Positions 14,945-22,918 of a stretch of 26,368 nt of DNA are shown here, piece after piece. Origin of the DNA: Pseudomonadota bacterium (GTDB lineage Bacteria > Pseudomonadota > Gammaproteobacteria > Arenicellales > UBA868). Both the position numbers and the translations under genes were made by a program. The stretch covers positions 1-26,368 of the forward strand of contig JABJIU010000245.1 in assembly GCA_018661145.1 (NCBI GenBank). The letters are read 5' to 3'. Every line of letters starts with the position of its first letter. Position 1 is the stretch's first letter. Under the pieces are notes generated by a model. It ran no database searches and had not been told where the DNA came from. It saw only the letters and a program-made list of their open reading frames with translations.

Positions 14945-16045
14945 CTAAAGGCGCATTGGCATGATGAGGTACAACGTATCGTCGTTATCAGGCTCGTGCA
15001 ACATAAAGCCTGTGTTGGCATCCTGAAGCTCCGCTTCTACCGTGTCGCTGGTCAGTGCTTTTAGTGCATCCATTAAGTAGGTCACGTTGAAGCCTATTTC
15101 GACATCTGTCCCTTCGTACTCCACCGGAATCTCGTCGGTAGCTTCTTCATGCTCGGGATTATGCGCACTGACCTTAAGAGTTCCTTTGCTCAACTCTAAC
15201 CGGATACCTCTGTATTTCTCGTTGGTAAGTACAGCAGTTCTTGCCAACACTTCATGGAACTGCTGACGGTCAGCAACCATCTTCTGTTTGAGCACCTGCG
15301 CCATAACCGCCTTGTAATCTGGAAACTTTCCATCGATTAGTTTACTGATCAGGGTTGCCCCGGGGCGCTCTAAGCTGATGTGGTTGTTGTTGAGCTCCAC
15401 CGTAACATCCTCTGTGCCCTCTCCGAGAAAGCGCCCCAGTTCTGCCACGGCTTTGCGGGGCACGATTACCTGGCGCTGACCACCCGCCGGGCTAGCGAGT
15501 GTCGTACGGCTTCTCGCCAGACGATGTCCGTCCGTAGCGACGGTGGTGATGGTGTCGCCTTCAAGTTCTACTAGAACCCCGTTTAGAAAGTACCGGACAT
15601 CCTGCTGCGCCATAGAAAAAGAGGTCCGATCTAGAAGGTTTTTAAGGTCTTTTCGGGAAATTGTGATTCGCTCCTCCCACTTCCCAGCCTCTAGTCTAGG
15701 GAAATCCTTAGGCGGTAAAGCCTGAAGCGTAAAGCGACTCCGAGCGGACCGCATTTTTGCTTTATCACCCTCTCCACTAAAATCAATGGTCGCGGTCTCA
15801 GGTAGAGCCCGGCAGATATCCAGCAGTTTGCGTGCGGTAACGGTGCACTCGCCGTCCTCACCACTTAGCACCTGCGCCTCGATACTGATCTCAACCTCAA
15901 GATCTGTACCGACTAACGTCAAGTTCTTTCCTTCTAGGCGTAAAAAAACATTGGCGAGTATCGGCAACGTCTGACGTCGCTCAACTACGCTAGTGACGAT
16001 GCTCAACGGGCCCAATAGAACTTCACGCTCGATCTGAAATTTCAT
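14945..16045 (-). CDS. dnaN: DNA polymerase III beta sliding clamp
   Basis: 366 residues, as in E. coli. Three repeated clamp domains are visible. Marker motifs include MKFQIEREVLLGPLSIVTSVVERRQTLPILANV at the start, ATDGHRLARS in the middle (residues about 175-184), and the C-terminal YLIMPMRL that forms part of the client-binding pocket. The homodimeric ring tethers polymerase III to DNA. It lies 195 bp downstream of dnaA, a gap with DnaA boxes, so co-transcription plus a local promoter is likely. Confidence 0.99.
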   Translation of the reverse strand: MKFQIEREVLLGPLSIVTSVVERRQTLPILANVFLRLEGKNLTLVGTDLEVEISIEAQVLSGEDGECTVTARKLLDICRALPETATIDFSGEGDKAKMRSARSRFTLQALPPKDFPRLEAGKWEERITISRKDLKNLLDRTSFSMAQQDVRYFLNGVLVELEGDTITTVATDGHRLARSRTTLASPAGGQRQVIVPRKAVAELGRFLGEGTEDVTVELNNNHISLERPGATLISKLIDGKFPDYKAVMAQVLKQKMVADRQQFHEVLARTAVLTNEKYRGIRLELSKGTLKVSAHNPEHEEATDEIPVEYEGTDVEIGFNVTYLMDALKALTSDTVEAELQDANTGFMLHEPDNDDTLYLIMPMRL

Positions 16046-16080
16046 ATTTTATTTAGAAGGATAATAGTGTTAATAAGGCC

Positions 16081-16089
16081 TGTGGATAA
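16081..16089 (-). promoter_or_regulatory. DnaA box (perfect)
   Basis: TGTGGATAA, that is TTATCCACA on the minus strand, 36 bp upstream of the dnaN start. Confidence 0.8.
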
Positions 16090-16220
16090 GTCGAATATCC
16101 ATTTTATACGATAAATTTCAAATACTTATATATTTATATCAGTTAGAAATCCTGTGGAAAGAGTATGGAGAGTTTCTGGATAAAATGACCCTTTCTTTCA
16201 GAATCCTATTTTAGCTGACA

Positions 16221-16229
16221 TTATCCACA
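16221..16229 (+). promoter_or_regulatory. DnaA box (perfect)
   Basis: TTATCCACA immediately after the end of dnaA, opposite in orientation to the box at 16081. Confidence 0.8.
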
Positions 16230-16240
16230 ATTTATCCTCA

Positions 16241-17575
16241 CTAAGCGCCCAGGATCCTTTGTAGGTTTTGATAATCCTCGCGCACCCTGGCGTCCGTTGC
16301 AACCAACTCCTGGACTTTTCGCTGAGCATGCAAAACAGTGGTGTGGTCACGACCACCAAACGCGTCCCCGATTTCTGGCAGACTCATATTGGTTAACTCC
16401 TTAGCCAAAGCCATCGCCATCTGCCTCGGCCTGGTAATCTGTCGGTTTCGCCGCTTTGAATGTAGATCAGCAATCCGCATTTTGAAGTACTCAGCGACAA
16501 TCTTCTGGATATTCTGAATCGTCACCCGCCGCTCCTGGAACACCAAAAGATCGCGTAGCGACTCCCGGGTGAGTTCCAGATCAATGGGCCGCCCGGTAAA
16601 TCCACTGCTGGCAACTATACGGTGCAGCGCCCCCTCCAACTCGCGAACATTAGACCGAATCTGCCGAGCGATAAAAAACGCTACTTCGTCCGGTAGAAGT
16701 ACCCCTTTCATCTGGGCCTTGTGCTGCAAGATAGCGACCCGGGTCTCAAGTTCGGGCGGATCGATCGGCACGGTGAGGCCGCTGCCGAATCTCGAGATAA
16801 GTCTTTCCTGAACGCCGGTAATCTCTTTTGGAAAGCGATCACTGGTCATGATAACTTGGCGCTGTCCTTCAAGTAAGGTATTGAAAGTATGGAAGAATTC
16901 CTCCTGTGAGTGCTCCTTTCCGGAAAAAAACTGGATGTCATCAATAAGTAACGCATCGAGTGAACGATAGTAGCGTTTGAAGTCGTTGATGGCATTGTGC
17001 TGCAAGGCTTTCACCATATCGGCGACGAAGCGTTCGGAGTGCACGTAGACCACATTGGCTTTGGCCTGGTTTTCCATCACCAAGTTTCCCGCGGCCTGCA
17101 TGAGATGGGTTTTCCCAAGCCCAACACCGCCATAAAGAAACAGTGGGTTGTACGCCTTGCCGGGGTTCTCCCCAACCTGACGAGCGGCGGCCCGCGCGAG
17201 TTGATTTGATTTCCCGCCGATATGAGTATCGAAGGTGAAGGCTGGATTCAGTCTGCCCTCAAAACGTATAGGCCCGACACCAGGCCGCTTGCCCGCGTTT
17301 TCGACTTTTGCACTTGAACCAACTCTAGGTGAAGTAGTACCACTGCCCACCTCGATCTTTAACTCAAGAGGCGTCTTACTGAAACTGTTTACCAGAAGCT
17401 CCACTTCATCGAGCATCTCTTTGATGATGAAATCACGAACAAATTGGTTGGGGGCAAGAAGTTTAAGATCTCCGCCCTCCTCGACTGCCTGCAATGGGCG
17501 AATCCAGGTATTGAATTGCTGCGGGGAGAGATCATCCTCGAGACGCCCTAAACACAGGTTCCAGACAGCAGACAA
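16241..17575 (-). CDS. dnaA: Chromosomal replication initiator DnaA
   Basis: 444 residues. Domain I (1-75, WNLCLGRLEDDLSPQQFNTWIRPLQ), a short variable domain II, AAA+ domain III with Walker A GGVGLGKT (149-156), Walker B LLIDD (209-213), arginine-finger region RLISRFGSGL (258-267) and sensor 2 RSNVRELEGAL. Domain IV carries the box-recognition signature GGRDHTTVLHAQRKV (407-421). The start is TTG, chosen because AGGAG stands eight bases upstream and the N terminus aligns with the family; no ATG fits. Domain II is short compared with E. coli (467 residues). Confidence 0.98.
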   Translation of the reverse strand: MSAVWNLCLGRLEDDLSPQQFNTWIRPLQAVEEGGDLKLLAPNQFVRDFIIKEMLDEVELLVNSFSKTPLELKIEVGSGTTSPRVGSSAKVENAGKRPGVGPIRFEGRLNPAFTFDTHIGGKSNQLARAAARQVGENPGKAYNPLFLYGGVGLGKTHLMQAAGNLVMENQAKANVVYVHSERFVADMVKALQHNAINDFKRYYRSLDALLIDDIQFFSGKEHSQEEFFHTFNTLLEGQRQVIMTSDRFPKEITGVQERLISRFGSGLTVPIDPPELETRVAILQHKAQMKGVLLPDEVAFFIARQIRSNVRELEGALHRIVASSGFTGRPIDLELTRESLRDLLVFQERRVTIQNIQKIVAEYFKMRIADLHSKRRNRQITRPRQMAMALAKELTNMSLPEIGDAFGGRDHTTVLHAQRKVQELVATDARVREDYQNLQRILGA

Positions 17576-17633
17576 CGGCGAATCTCCTAAAGTTGGGTGG
17601 CTAGAACGCTTGTGGGTTTCCCCAAAACCGCGC

Positions 17634-17661
17634 GTTTTAACCTGTTTTAACCGGTTTGATC
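17634..17661 (+). repeat. Three 10-bp-spaced GTTTTAACC-type repeats
   Basis: GTTTTAACC at 17634 and 17644, and a degenerate GTTTGATC at 17654, are each one helical turn apart. They lie between dnaA and its nearest DnaA box, in a place where an unwinding element or a regulator array could sit. Confidence 0.55.
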
Positions 17662-17698
17662 TGAATAAGTAGTCTAATTTTATGCGGTCTGAAGATAT

Positions 17699-17707
17699 TT
17701 ATCCACA
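17699..17707 (+). promoter_or_regulatory. DnaA box (perfect)
   Basis: TTATCCACA in the dnaA-rpmH gap. Confidence 0.85.
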
Positions 17708-17726
17708 AGCTAAAAGGAAAAAAATC

Positions 17727-17735
17727 TTATCCACA
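17727..17735 (+). promoter_or_regulatory. DnaA box (perfect)
   Basis: TTATCCACA, same orientation as the box 28 bp to the left and followed after one base by a 7/9 match. Confidence 0.85.
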
Positions 17736-17770
17736 ATTATCCTAAAAACAGTGAAAAACCAATAAAAACA

Positions 17771-17800
17771 TTGACATTTTTCCGTTTTAAGAGGTACATT
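17771..17800 (+). promoter_or_regulatory. Promoter of rpmH-rnpA-yidD-yidC
   Basis: -35 TTGACA (17771-17776), 18-bp spacer, -10 TACATT (17795-17800). It stands about 37 bp before the rpmH ATG and just right of the DnaA boxes, so DnaA binding could affect it. Confidence 0.65.
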
Positions 17801-17836
17801 CCAACGCCTTTTTCCGCTTCAGGGTCTGTTATTGCC

Positions 17837-17971
17837 ATGAAAAGAACTTTCCAACCCAGCGTGGTCAAGCGCAAACGACGCCATGGTTTCCGGGCACGTA
17901 TGAAAACCCGCGGGGGCCGAGCGGTTCTCAACGCCCGGCGCGCGAAAGGTCGGGCAGTACTCAGCGCCTAA
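17837..17971 (+). CDS. rpmH: 50S ribosomal protein L34
   Basis: 44 residues, MKRTFQPSVVKRKRRHGFRARMKTRGGRAVLNARRAKGRAVLSA in outline; highly basic and of full normal length. The frame remains open upstream to a TTG at 17771, but that TTG is the -35 element and the ATG at 17837 matches the universal L34 start. First gene of the rightward operon. Confidence 0.99.
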   Translation: MKRTFQPSVVKRKRRHGFRARMKTRGGRAVLNARRAKGRAVLSA

Positions 17972-18000
17972 GCGGCGACCGCGCCAGCAAGCGCGCGGCT

Positions 18001-18360
18001 ATGACCGGTTACGGCTTCGCCGCGGTCCGACGTCTACTTCGGGCAGCTGCTTTTAAAGCGGTGTTGAACGTCCGGTGCAGCAGTAAAGACCGATTATTTG
18101 TTGTTTACGCAAAAGAGAATGGCCTCACACGCGGGCGCCTTGGAATAACTGTTTCGAAGAAGACGTCACCAAAGGCAGTGCGGCGCAACTTGATTAAAAG
18201 ATTAGTGAGAGAATCCTTCCGGTACCACGCGCCGGATGTTACGGGTCTGGATGTCGTCGCCATAGCGCGCCAGCCCAGTTCGAGTGCGGCAAACAAAGAT
18301 ATCTGCCAAAGTCTGGATAGGCACTGGCATCGAGTAAATAGCCAATGCAGAAAATCCTGA
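18001..18360 (+). CDS. rnpA: Ribonuclease P protein component
   Basis: 119 residues. The protein cofactor of RNase P, which matures tRNA 5' ends. The signature RRNLIKRLVRESFR is at about residues 61-74, preceded by GRLGITVSKKTSPKAV. Usual position after rpmH (29 bp). The last 16 bases overlap yidD. The ribosome binding site of the chosen ATG is weak, so the exact start is less certain than the gene. Confidence 0.96.
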   Translation: MTGYGFAAVRRLLRAAAFKAVLNVRCSSKDRLFVVYAKENGLTRGRLGITVSKKTSPKAVRRNLIKRLVRESFRYHAPDVTGLDVVAIARQPSSSAANKDICQSLDRHWHRVNSQCRKS

Positions 18361-18590
18361 TTGCTTTCCTGAAGGGGTATCGATACTTCGTGAGCCCATG
18401 GTTTGGGCAATCCTGTAGGTTTTATCCCTCATGCTCGTGTTATGCCATTGAGGCGGTCGAGACACGGGGTGCGTTCTTGGGGTTAGGGCTTGCGCTTCGA
18501 CGACTCGGCCGTTGTCACCCCTGGCATCCTGGCGGCTATGACCCAGTTCCCGATGGCCGCCAGACAGACCTACCGGGTGAGGCGACCTAA
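18345..18590 (+). CDS. yidD: Membrane protein insertion efficiency factor YidD
   Basis: 81 residues. Family motif SPWFGQSCRFYPSCSCYAIEAVETRGAFLG with the conserved cysteines, followed by RLGRCHPWHPGGYDPVP. It aids YidC-dependent membrane insertion. It overlaps rnpA by 16 bp, and its stop codon directly abuts the yidC ATG, indicating tight translational coupling. Confidence 0.97.
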   Translation: MQKILIAFLKGYRYFVSPWFGQSCRFYPSCSCYAIEAVETRGAFLGLGLALRRLGRCHPWHPGGYDPVPDGRQTDLPGEAT

Positions 18591-20312
18591 ATGGACTTTC
18601 AGAGATTAATCCTTTTTGGCGCGCTGGGTATGGTGCTGCTGTTGTTATGGCAGGCGTGGCTCGAGCATGACTCGAGCAAGAACAACGCCAACTTTAATTC
18701 AAATACCTCTATGTCAGCAGCTTCCGGGACAGCGCAGAACGGCGCTTACGGAACAAAAGTTGAGGCCGATGATGTACCCCAGGCGCCAACCGCCTCAGCA
18801 GCACCCGAGAGCGCAGATACCCCATCCGCGATCCCGGTAAACCAAAGCCTGCCGGGAGAACGCCGGATCACGGTGGAAACGGATCTGGTCCGTGTGGAGA
18901 TCGATACTCAAGGCGGTGATCTCAGGAGTTTGGGTTTACTTACCTACCCTGTTTCTCTGGATCAACCGGATTCACCCTTTATGCTGTTGAATGATTCGGG
19001 TGCAGATCTATTTCTGATTCAAGACGGCCTGTTAAGTGCAGGTCAGCAGGCCCCCAATCACCACACGGTTTTTTCTACCGATCGCCGGAACGTCACACTC
19101 TCCCCCGGTGAAGACAGTGTTCAGGTTCACCTCGACTGGACCTCTGACGAGGGCATTCTGTTTAGAAAGACGTTCACCTTCCATCGAAATAGTTATTACG
19201 TCGATGTGGCCTTTACGGTAGACAACCAGAGCAGCCAAGCATGGGCGGGCTACCGGTATTCACAGATCCTGCGCACTCAGGTGGCTGAACCGAGCAAGGG
19301 CTTTGGCTTCCTGGGAAGACTGCCAAGTTATAAAGGCGGTGCCATATTTACTCCTGAAGACAAGTATCAGAAAATCGACTTCGAGGAGATGTACGAGGCA
19401 AATCTCGCCCGATCTACCCCCTCGGGCTGGGTCGCGATGCTGCAACATTATTTCGTAGGTGCCCTCCTACCAAGCGCGGGTACGGGCTATGAGTTCTATT
19501 CGAACGTGACCCGTCGGGACAGCGGCCCGCGTTATCTGATCGGCTACAAGACCACCGAGCCAACCACGGTTCCGGCAGGCGGCTCCCAGACGCTACAAGG
19601 AAAAATGTTCATCGGGCCGAAAGAAACCGAACGGTTGATCAAGGCCGACAATCAACTAGAACTCACCGTTGATTATGGCTGGCTGACACCCGTGTCCTCA
19701 CCCCTATTCTGGGTGATGACCTACATCAACCGGGTTGTGAACAACTGGGGTGTTTCGATTATTCTGTTGACCCTTTTGGTCAAGCTGGTGTTCTTTCCGC
19801 TTTCTGCCGCAAGTTACAAATCGATGGCACGCATGAAAAAGATGCAGCCTCGCATGCAGACGCTTAAAGAACGCTTCGGCGACGATAAGCAGAAGTTCCA
19901 GGCGGCCATGATGGAGATCTATAAAAAGGAAAAGATCAATCCACTGGGAGGCTGTTTGCCTATTGTCATCCAGATACCGGTTTTCATCGCACTTTACTGG
20001 GTGCTCTTAGAAAGCGTAGAACTGCGCCAGGCGCCGTTCGCGCTCTGGATCAAGGATCTTTCTCTTCAGGACCCCTACTACGTGCTGCCGATTCTGATGG
20101 GCGCCTCCATGTTCGGCCAACAGCTGCTGAACCCCGCGCCGCTGGATCCCATGCAGCAGAAGATCATGATGGCGTTACCGTTGGTGTTCACCATCTTCTT
20201 TCTTTGGTTCCCGTCAGGTCTAGTCTTGTACTGGCTGGTCAATAACGTCCTGTCCATTGCCCAGCAGTGGGCGATCACACGCAAGATCCAGGCCGCGGAC
20301 ACCAAGACGTAA
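18591..20312 (+). CDS. yidC: Membrane protein insertase YidC
   Basis: 573 residues. N-terminal membrane helix (about 5-23), a Ser/Ala/Pro-rich linker, a large periplasmic domain (about 65-365), then the five-helix insertase core: VKLVFFPLSAASYKSMARMKKMQPRMQ, KEKINPLGGCLPIVIQIPVFIALYWVLLESVELRQAPF, LPILMGASMFGQQ, and FFLWFPSGLVLYWLVNNVLSIAQQ. The positive residue of the hydrophilic groove is Lys398 where E. coli has Arg366. It inserts inner-membrane proteins, including the Fo c subunit encoded at the left end of the window. Confidence 0.98.
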   Translation: MDFQRLILFGALGMVLLLLWQAWLEHDSSKNNANFNSNTSMSAASGTAQNGAYGTKVEADDVPQAPTASAAPESADTPSAIPVNQSLPGERRITVETDLVRVEIDTQGGDLRSLGLLTYPVSLDQPDSPFMLLNDSGADLFLIQDGLLSAGQQAPNHHTVFSTDRRNVTLSPGEDSVQVHLDWTSDEGILFRKTFTFHRNSYYVDVAFTVDNQSSQAWAGYRYSQILRTQVAEPSKGFGFLGRLPSYKGGAIFTPEDKYQKIDFEEMYEANLARSTPSGWVAMLQHYFVGALLPSAGTGYEFYSNVTRRDSGPRYLIGYKTTEPTTVPAGGSQTLQGKMFIGPKETERLIKADNQLELTVDYGWLTPVSSPLFWVMTYINRVVNNWGVSIILLTLLVKLVFFPLSAASYKSMARMKKMQPRMQTLKERFGDDKQKFQAAMMEIYKKEKINPLGGCLPIVIQIPVFIALYWVLLESVELRQAPFALWIKDLSLQDPYYVLPILMGASMFGQQLLNPAPLDPMQQKIMMALPLVFTIFFLWFPSGLVLYWLVNNVLSIAQQWAITRKIQAADTKT

Positions 20313-20360
20313 GCCGTCCCTAGGTCTCCACACTGTTTGCGCTGGGACCGGACAAACACC

Positions 20361-21704
20361 GTGAGCGCCCCCACTCGAACCATCGCCGCAAGAGCTACCC
20401 CACCCGGGGTCGGCGGTATCGGTGTGGTCCGTGTCTCAGGCCCCGAATCCTTACGCATCAGCCATGAGCTAACCGGCCGCCAGTTAAAGCCACGCGAAGC
20501 GACCTCGACAGCCTTTCATGGTCGGGATGGACGCGCCCTCGACTACGGGATCGCAATCCTTTTTAAAGCCCCTGCTTCTTATACGGGCGAGGACGTACTG
20601 GAGCTGCATTGCCATGGGGGACCCGTCATCATCGACAGTGTCCTGGCTGAATTAAGCTATCTGGGAGTTGACTTCGCTCGCCCCGGTGAATTCACCGAGA
20701 GAGCTTTCCTTAACGGAAAAATGGATCTTGCCCAGGCCGAAGCCGTGGCTGATGTCATCAATAGTCAGACAGAGGTAGCTGCTCGCTGTGCCTTAAGATC
20801 TTTAAGTGGTAACTTTTCTAAGTATATAGAGAGTATTTCGAAGAATATAGACTCTTTTAGAGTAATTATTGAAGCAAATATTGACTTCTCAGAAGATCCT
20901 GTAGAAGAAATAGAACATAGCGTAATTAAGAAGAAGATAAAAGAACTTAAGGGAATTATTAATGATCTTATTGATCGTTCAAAACCGGGAGAATTGTTAT
21001 CCACAGGGGCCGAGGTCGTTCTCATCGGCGCTCCAAATGCGGGTAAATCGAGCCTATTGAATACGCTTGCAAGAGCTGAGCGGGCCATCGTGACCTCGAC
21101 GCCAGGAACAACCCGAGATCTCTTGGACGCAACAATTTCACTTGAGGGCCTTGCGATCCGGTTGATTGACACGGCTGGTCTTCGACAGAGCGAGGATGAA
21201 ATAGAAGCAGAAGGTATGCGCCGTGCGATCGCGGCGACAGAGCGCGCCGATCTCGTGGTTGAGGTTCGAGATGATACCCAGAATGATCCCAGTGGCCTCG
21301 AAATTCTTGGTCACGATTTAGGCGACCAAAACAGAATCGTGGTCTTAAACAAATGTGACCTCAGTGGCCGCACCTTCGGTACAGCGGAAGAAGCGGACGG
21401 GGCTCCTGCCGTTGCAATTAGCGCAACAACTCGACAGGGCATCGACGCTCTAGAAAAAGTCCTGCTACAACAGTTGGGTTATCAGGGGGTTGGGGAGGAC
21501 ACCATCATGGCGAGGCGTCGTCATATCGATGCGATGCAGCGTGCGAACTCACACCTTGATCAAGCAATGATCCAGTTTGAAAGCACCGATCTTTTAGCTG
21601 AAGAATTTCGCCTCGCGCAAAGAGCGTTGGGTGAGATTACCGGAGAAGTTACGGTAGAGGATTTGCTCGGGGATATTTTCTCGAATTTTTGTATCGGGAA
21701 GTAA
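20361..21704 (+). CDS. mnmE: tRNA modification GTPase MnmE
   Basis: 447 residues from GTG 20361; an in-frame TTG at 20337 adds eight residues that do not fit the family, whose start is like S-TI-A-ATPPG. The N-terminal formyl-THF-binding domain shows ATPPGVGGIGVVRVSG and ELHCHGGPVIID. The G domain has G1 GAPNAGKSS (223-231), TPGTTRD, DTAGL and NKCD (330-333). The C-terminal FCIGK with Cys444 is intact. With MnmG it modifies the wobble uridine of certain tRNAs. mnmG does not follow. A roughly 200-bp segment coding residues about 146-212 has very low GC and codon use unlike the rest (AGA, ATA, AAA). Confidence 0.97.
   Translation: MSAPTRTIAARATPPGVGGIGVVRVSGPESLRISHELTGRQLKPREATSTAFHGRDGRALDYGIAILFKAPASYTGEDVLELHCHGGPVIIDSVLAELSYLGVDFARPGEFTERAFLNGKMDLAQAEAVADVINSQTEVAARCALRSLSGNFSKYIESISKNIDSFRVIIEANIDFSEDPVEEIEHSVIKKKIKELKGIINDLIDRSKPGELLSTGAEVVLIGAPNAGKSSLLNTLARAERAIVTSTPGTTRDLLDATISLEGLAIRLIDTAGLRQSEDEIEAEGMRRAIAATERADLVVEVRDDTQNDPSGLEILGHDLGDQNRIVVLNKCDLSGRTFGTAEEADGAPAVAISATTRQGIDALEKVLLQQLGYQGVGEDTIMARRRHIDAMQRANSHLDQAMIQFESTDLLAEEFRLAQRALGEITGEVTVEDLLGDIFSNFCIGK
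20797..20996. other. Low-GC patch inside mnmE
   Basis: Counting by hand, 20821-21000 has 52 G/C in 180 bases (about 29 %), against about 52 % at 20701-20760 and 58 % at 21001-21060. The frame stays open and the protein stays alignable. The right edge coincides with a perfect DnaA box. Confidence 0.8.
20997..21005 (+). promoter_or_regulatory. DnaA box (perfect) inside mnmE
   Basis: TTATCCACA at the right border of the low-GC patch, about 3.2 kb from the dnaA-rpmH gap. It encodes the residues around LLSTG just before the G domain. Confidence 0.55.
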
Positions 21705-21744
21705 GATACCCGCAAGTCAAGAAGATAGAGAATTCACCATGTGC

Positions 21745-22491
21745 TTAGGTTAATCTTCTAACCCAATTTCCTCTTCCGTCGTCACCGACAGACTCAAGCT
21801 CCCACGCTTGTGGCTTATTAGACCGATCGAACTCTGCTTTGTGCACCCTATTACCAGAATGTAAGCGGGAGGGACCTAGCCGATCTCTCTCCGAAGCTAC
21901 GGTCCGTTGTTCAATAAGGGCAAGGTGGTAGAGGTGGAGAACCGATGCCAGCCTTGTCGAGGTTCCAGACTCCTGTTTGGCCTTGAGCCAGACCTTTAGA
22001 GCGTCTAGAGACGTTCGCAGCTGTTCCCAACGTTGGTCCATTTCGTGTTGAGCTGTGACAAGTTCTCCCCGCAAGTTAAGTTCGATTGTTCTGGAATCAT
22101 GTCCACCCGCCGAACCGGGAATTCGATCATAGTAGGTACTTTTGGCCTCCCCCGAGGCTGCGCTGATGACTTGCGCGGCGCGATCGGTCTTGATAATTTG
22201 ACTGGAGTAGCTCTGGTGGAAAGTGGCAAACGCATCGTCAAAAACCCTGGTCGCTTTTGTTCCTCTAGAAAAAAGAAATCTTAGTTTTTGCTTACTAAAA
22301 AATCCGACTGAGCTAAATTCTTTCCAGTCTTGAGTTGTTAGGAGGGCCCCGTAAGGCAGGTCTTTGTTGAGCCCAGCTTGTTCAATAAAATTACGTTTTT
22401 CTTGATAGTGGCTCGCTTGGGTGACACCGCTTTTCTCGGCAATCTTTTCTAGATTGTCTCTCGTGATTAAGGTTTGTTTCCACAACTGCAA
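21745..22491 (-). CDS. Hypothetical protein, unrecognised family, perhaps a truncated remnant
   Basis: 248 residues if read from TTG 22489-22491. No family recognised, no signal peptide and no membrane helix. A probable amphipathic/coiled segment is GELVTAQHEMDQRWEQLRTSLDALKVWLKAKQE; the C terminus is polar and ends GNWVRRLT. The start is doubtful: no ribosome binding site precedes the TTG, and the same frame continues upstream beyond amber codons at 22498-22500 and 22516-22518 into another protein-like stretch. It may be the C-terminal part of a once longer gene. It lies in the accessory stretch after mnmE, convergent with it. Confidence 0.55.
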   Translation of the reverse strand: MQLWKQTLITRDNLEKIAEKSGVTQASHYQEKRNFIEQAGLNKDLPYGALLTTQDWKEFSSVGFFSKQKLRFLFSRGTKATRVFDDAFATFHQSYSSQIIKTDRAAQVISAASGEAKSTYYDRIPGSAGGHDSRTIELNLRGELVTAQHEMDQRWEQLRTSLDALKVWLKAKQESGTSTRLASVLHLYHLALIEQRTVASERDRLGPSRLHSGNRVHKAEFDRSNKPQAWELESVGDDGRGNWVRRLT

Positions 22492-22518
22492 TGCCGGCTA
22501 AAATGTCCGCTTCGACTA

Positions 22519-22734
22519 GGCATCAGAGACCTCTGAAGCGAGAGCTGTGATCTGGTTTTTATCAAGCCACATAAGCTTCTCATTTATTTTAAGTGCGATC
22601 TCTAGATTAACTTGGTCGTATTCCCGCATCCATCGCAGATTGAGGATCGATCCCGCGGGGGAATGAATCTCTGATGTATACGATGAGTGGTCAGCGAACT
22701 GGCCGGCGGGTGCCAGCAGGATCAGATTTGAAGA
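22519..22734 (-). pseudogene. Open, protein-like remnant in the frame of the downstream gene
   Basis: 72 codons between TAG at 22735-22737 and TAG at 22516-22518, in the same frame as the 248-residue gene. The translation looks natural (for example NLRWMREYDQVNLEIALK then INEKLMWLDKNQITALASE). The only ATG with any length is at 22629 (37 residues) and has no ribosome binding site. Reading further up, 22738-22851 is also open between ambers. Either a decayed N-terminal part or chance. The rest of the 22492-22918 gap shows nothing else I can name. Confidence 0.35.
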
Positions 22735-22918
22735 CTAAAAAGTGCGACGTTGGTGATCGACTACTATGACGCTATAGACGCAGATGAAGTATCTTGTCAG
22801 GTCGAAGCCCAGAGTAAATTTTGCTAGCAAAAATATAAAGGCTGGTTTTCGCTATCCAAGTCTCGAATTTATCGTGTGGTAAATCCCACAGTCTTCACCT
22901 TATTACTGAGGTTAGAAA

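Larger units (their letters stand above)
16046..16240. promoter_or_regulatory. AT-rich dnaA-dnaN gap with DnaA boxes
   Basis: This 195-bp AT-rich gap holds two perfect DnaA boxes (listed separately) and two 8/9 matches: TCTGGATAA at 16175-16183 and TTATCCTCA at 16232-16240. The dnaN promoter should lie here, but no hexamer pair stands out. It could be DnaA autoregulation or one half of a bipartite origin. Confidence 0.6.
17576..17836. other. Probable oriC: dnaA-rpmH intergenic region
   Basis: 261 bp between divergent dnaA and rpmH. It contains two perfect DnaA boxes (17699, 17727), a 7/9 match TTATCCTAA at 17737-17745, 10-bp-spaced repeats at 17634-17661, an AT-rich stretch from about 17660 to 17790, and the rpmH promoter. 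Genes point outward on both sides. In Pseudomonas and many other bacteria oriC lies in exactly this gap. Confidence 0.75.

Noticed and set aside
17771..17836. N-terminal extension of rpmH from TTG 17771
   Set aside because: L34 always starts MKRT; the TTG is part of the -35 element.
18001..20312. Lys in place of Arg in the YidC groove as an anomaly
   Set aside because: A positive residue is retained and Lys is found in other gammaproteobacterial YidC proteins.
20337..20360. Extended mnmE start at TTG 20337
   Set aside because: The extra eight residues do not match the family and GTG 20361 gives the usual N terminus.
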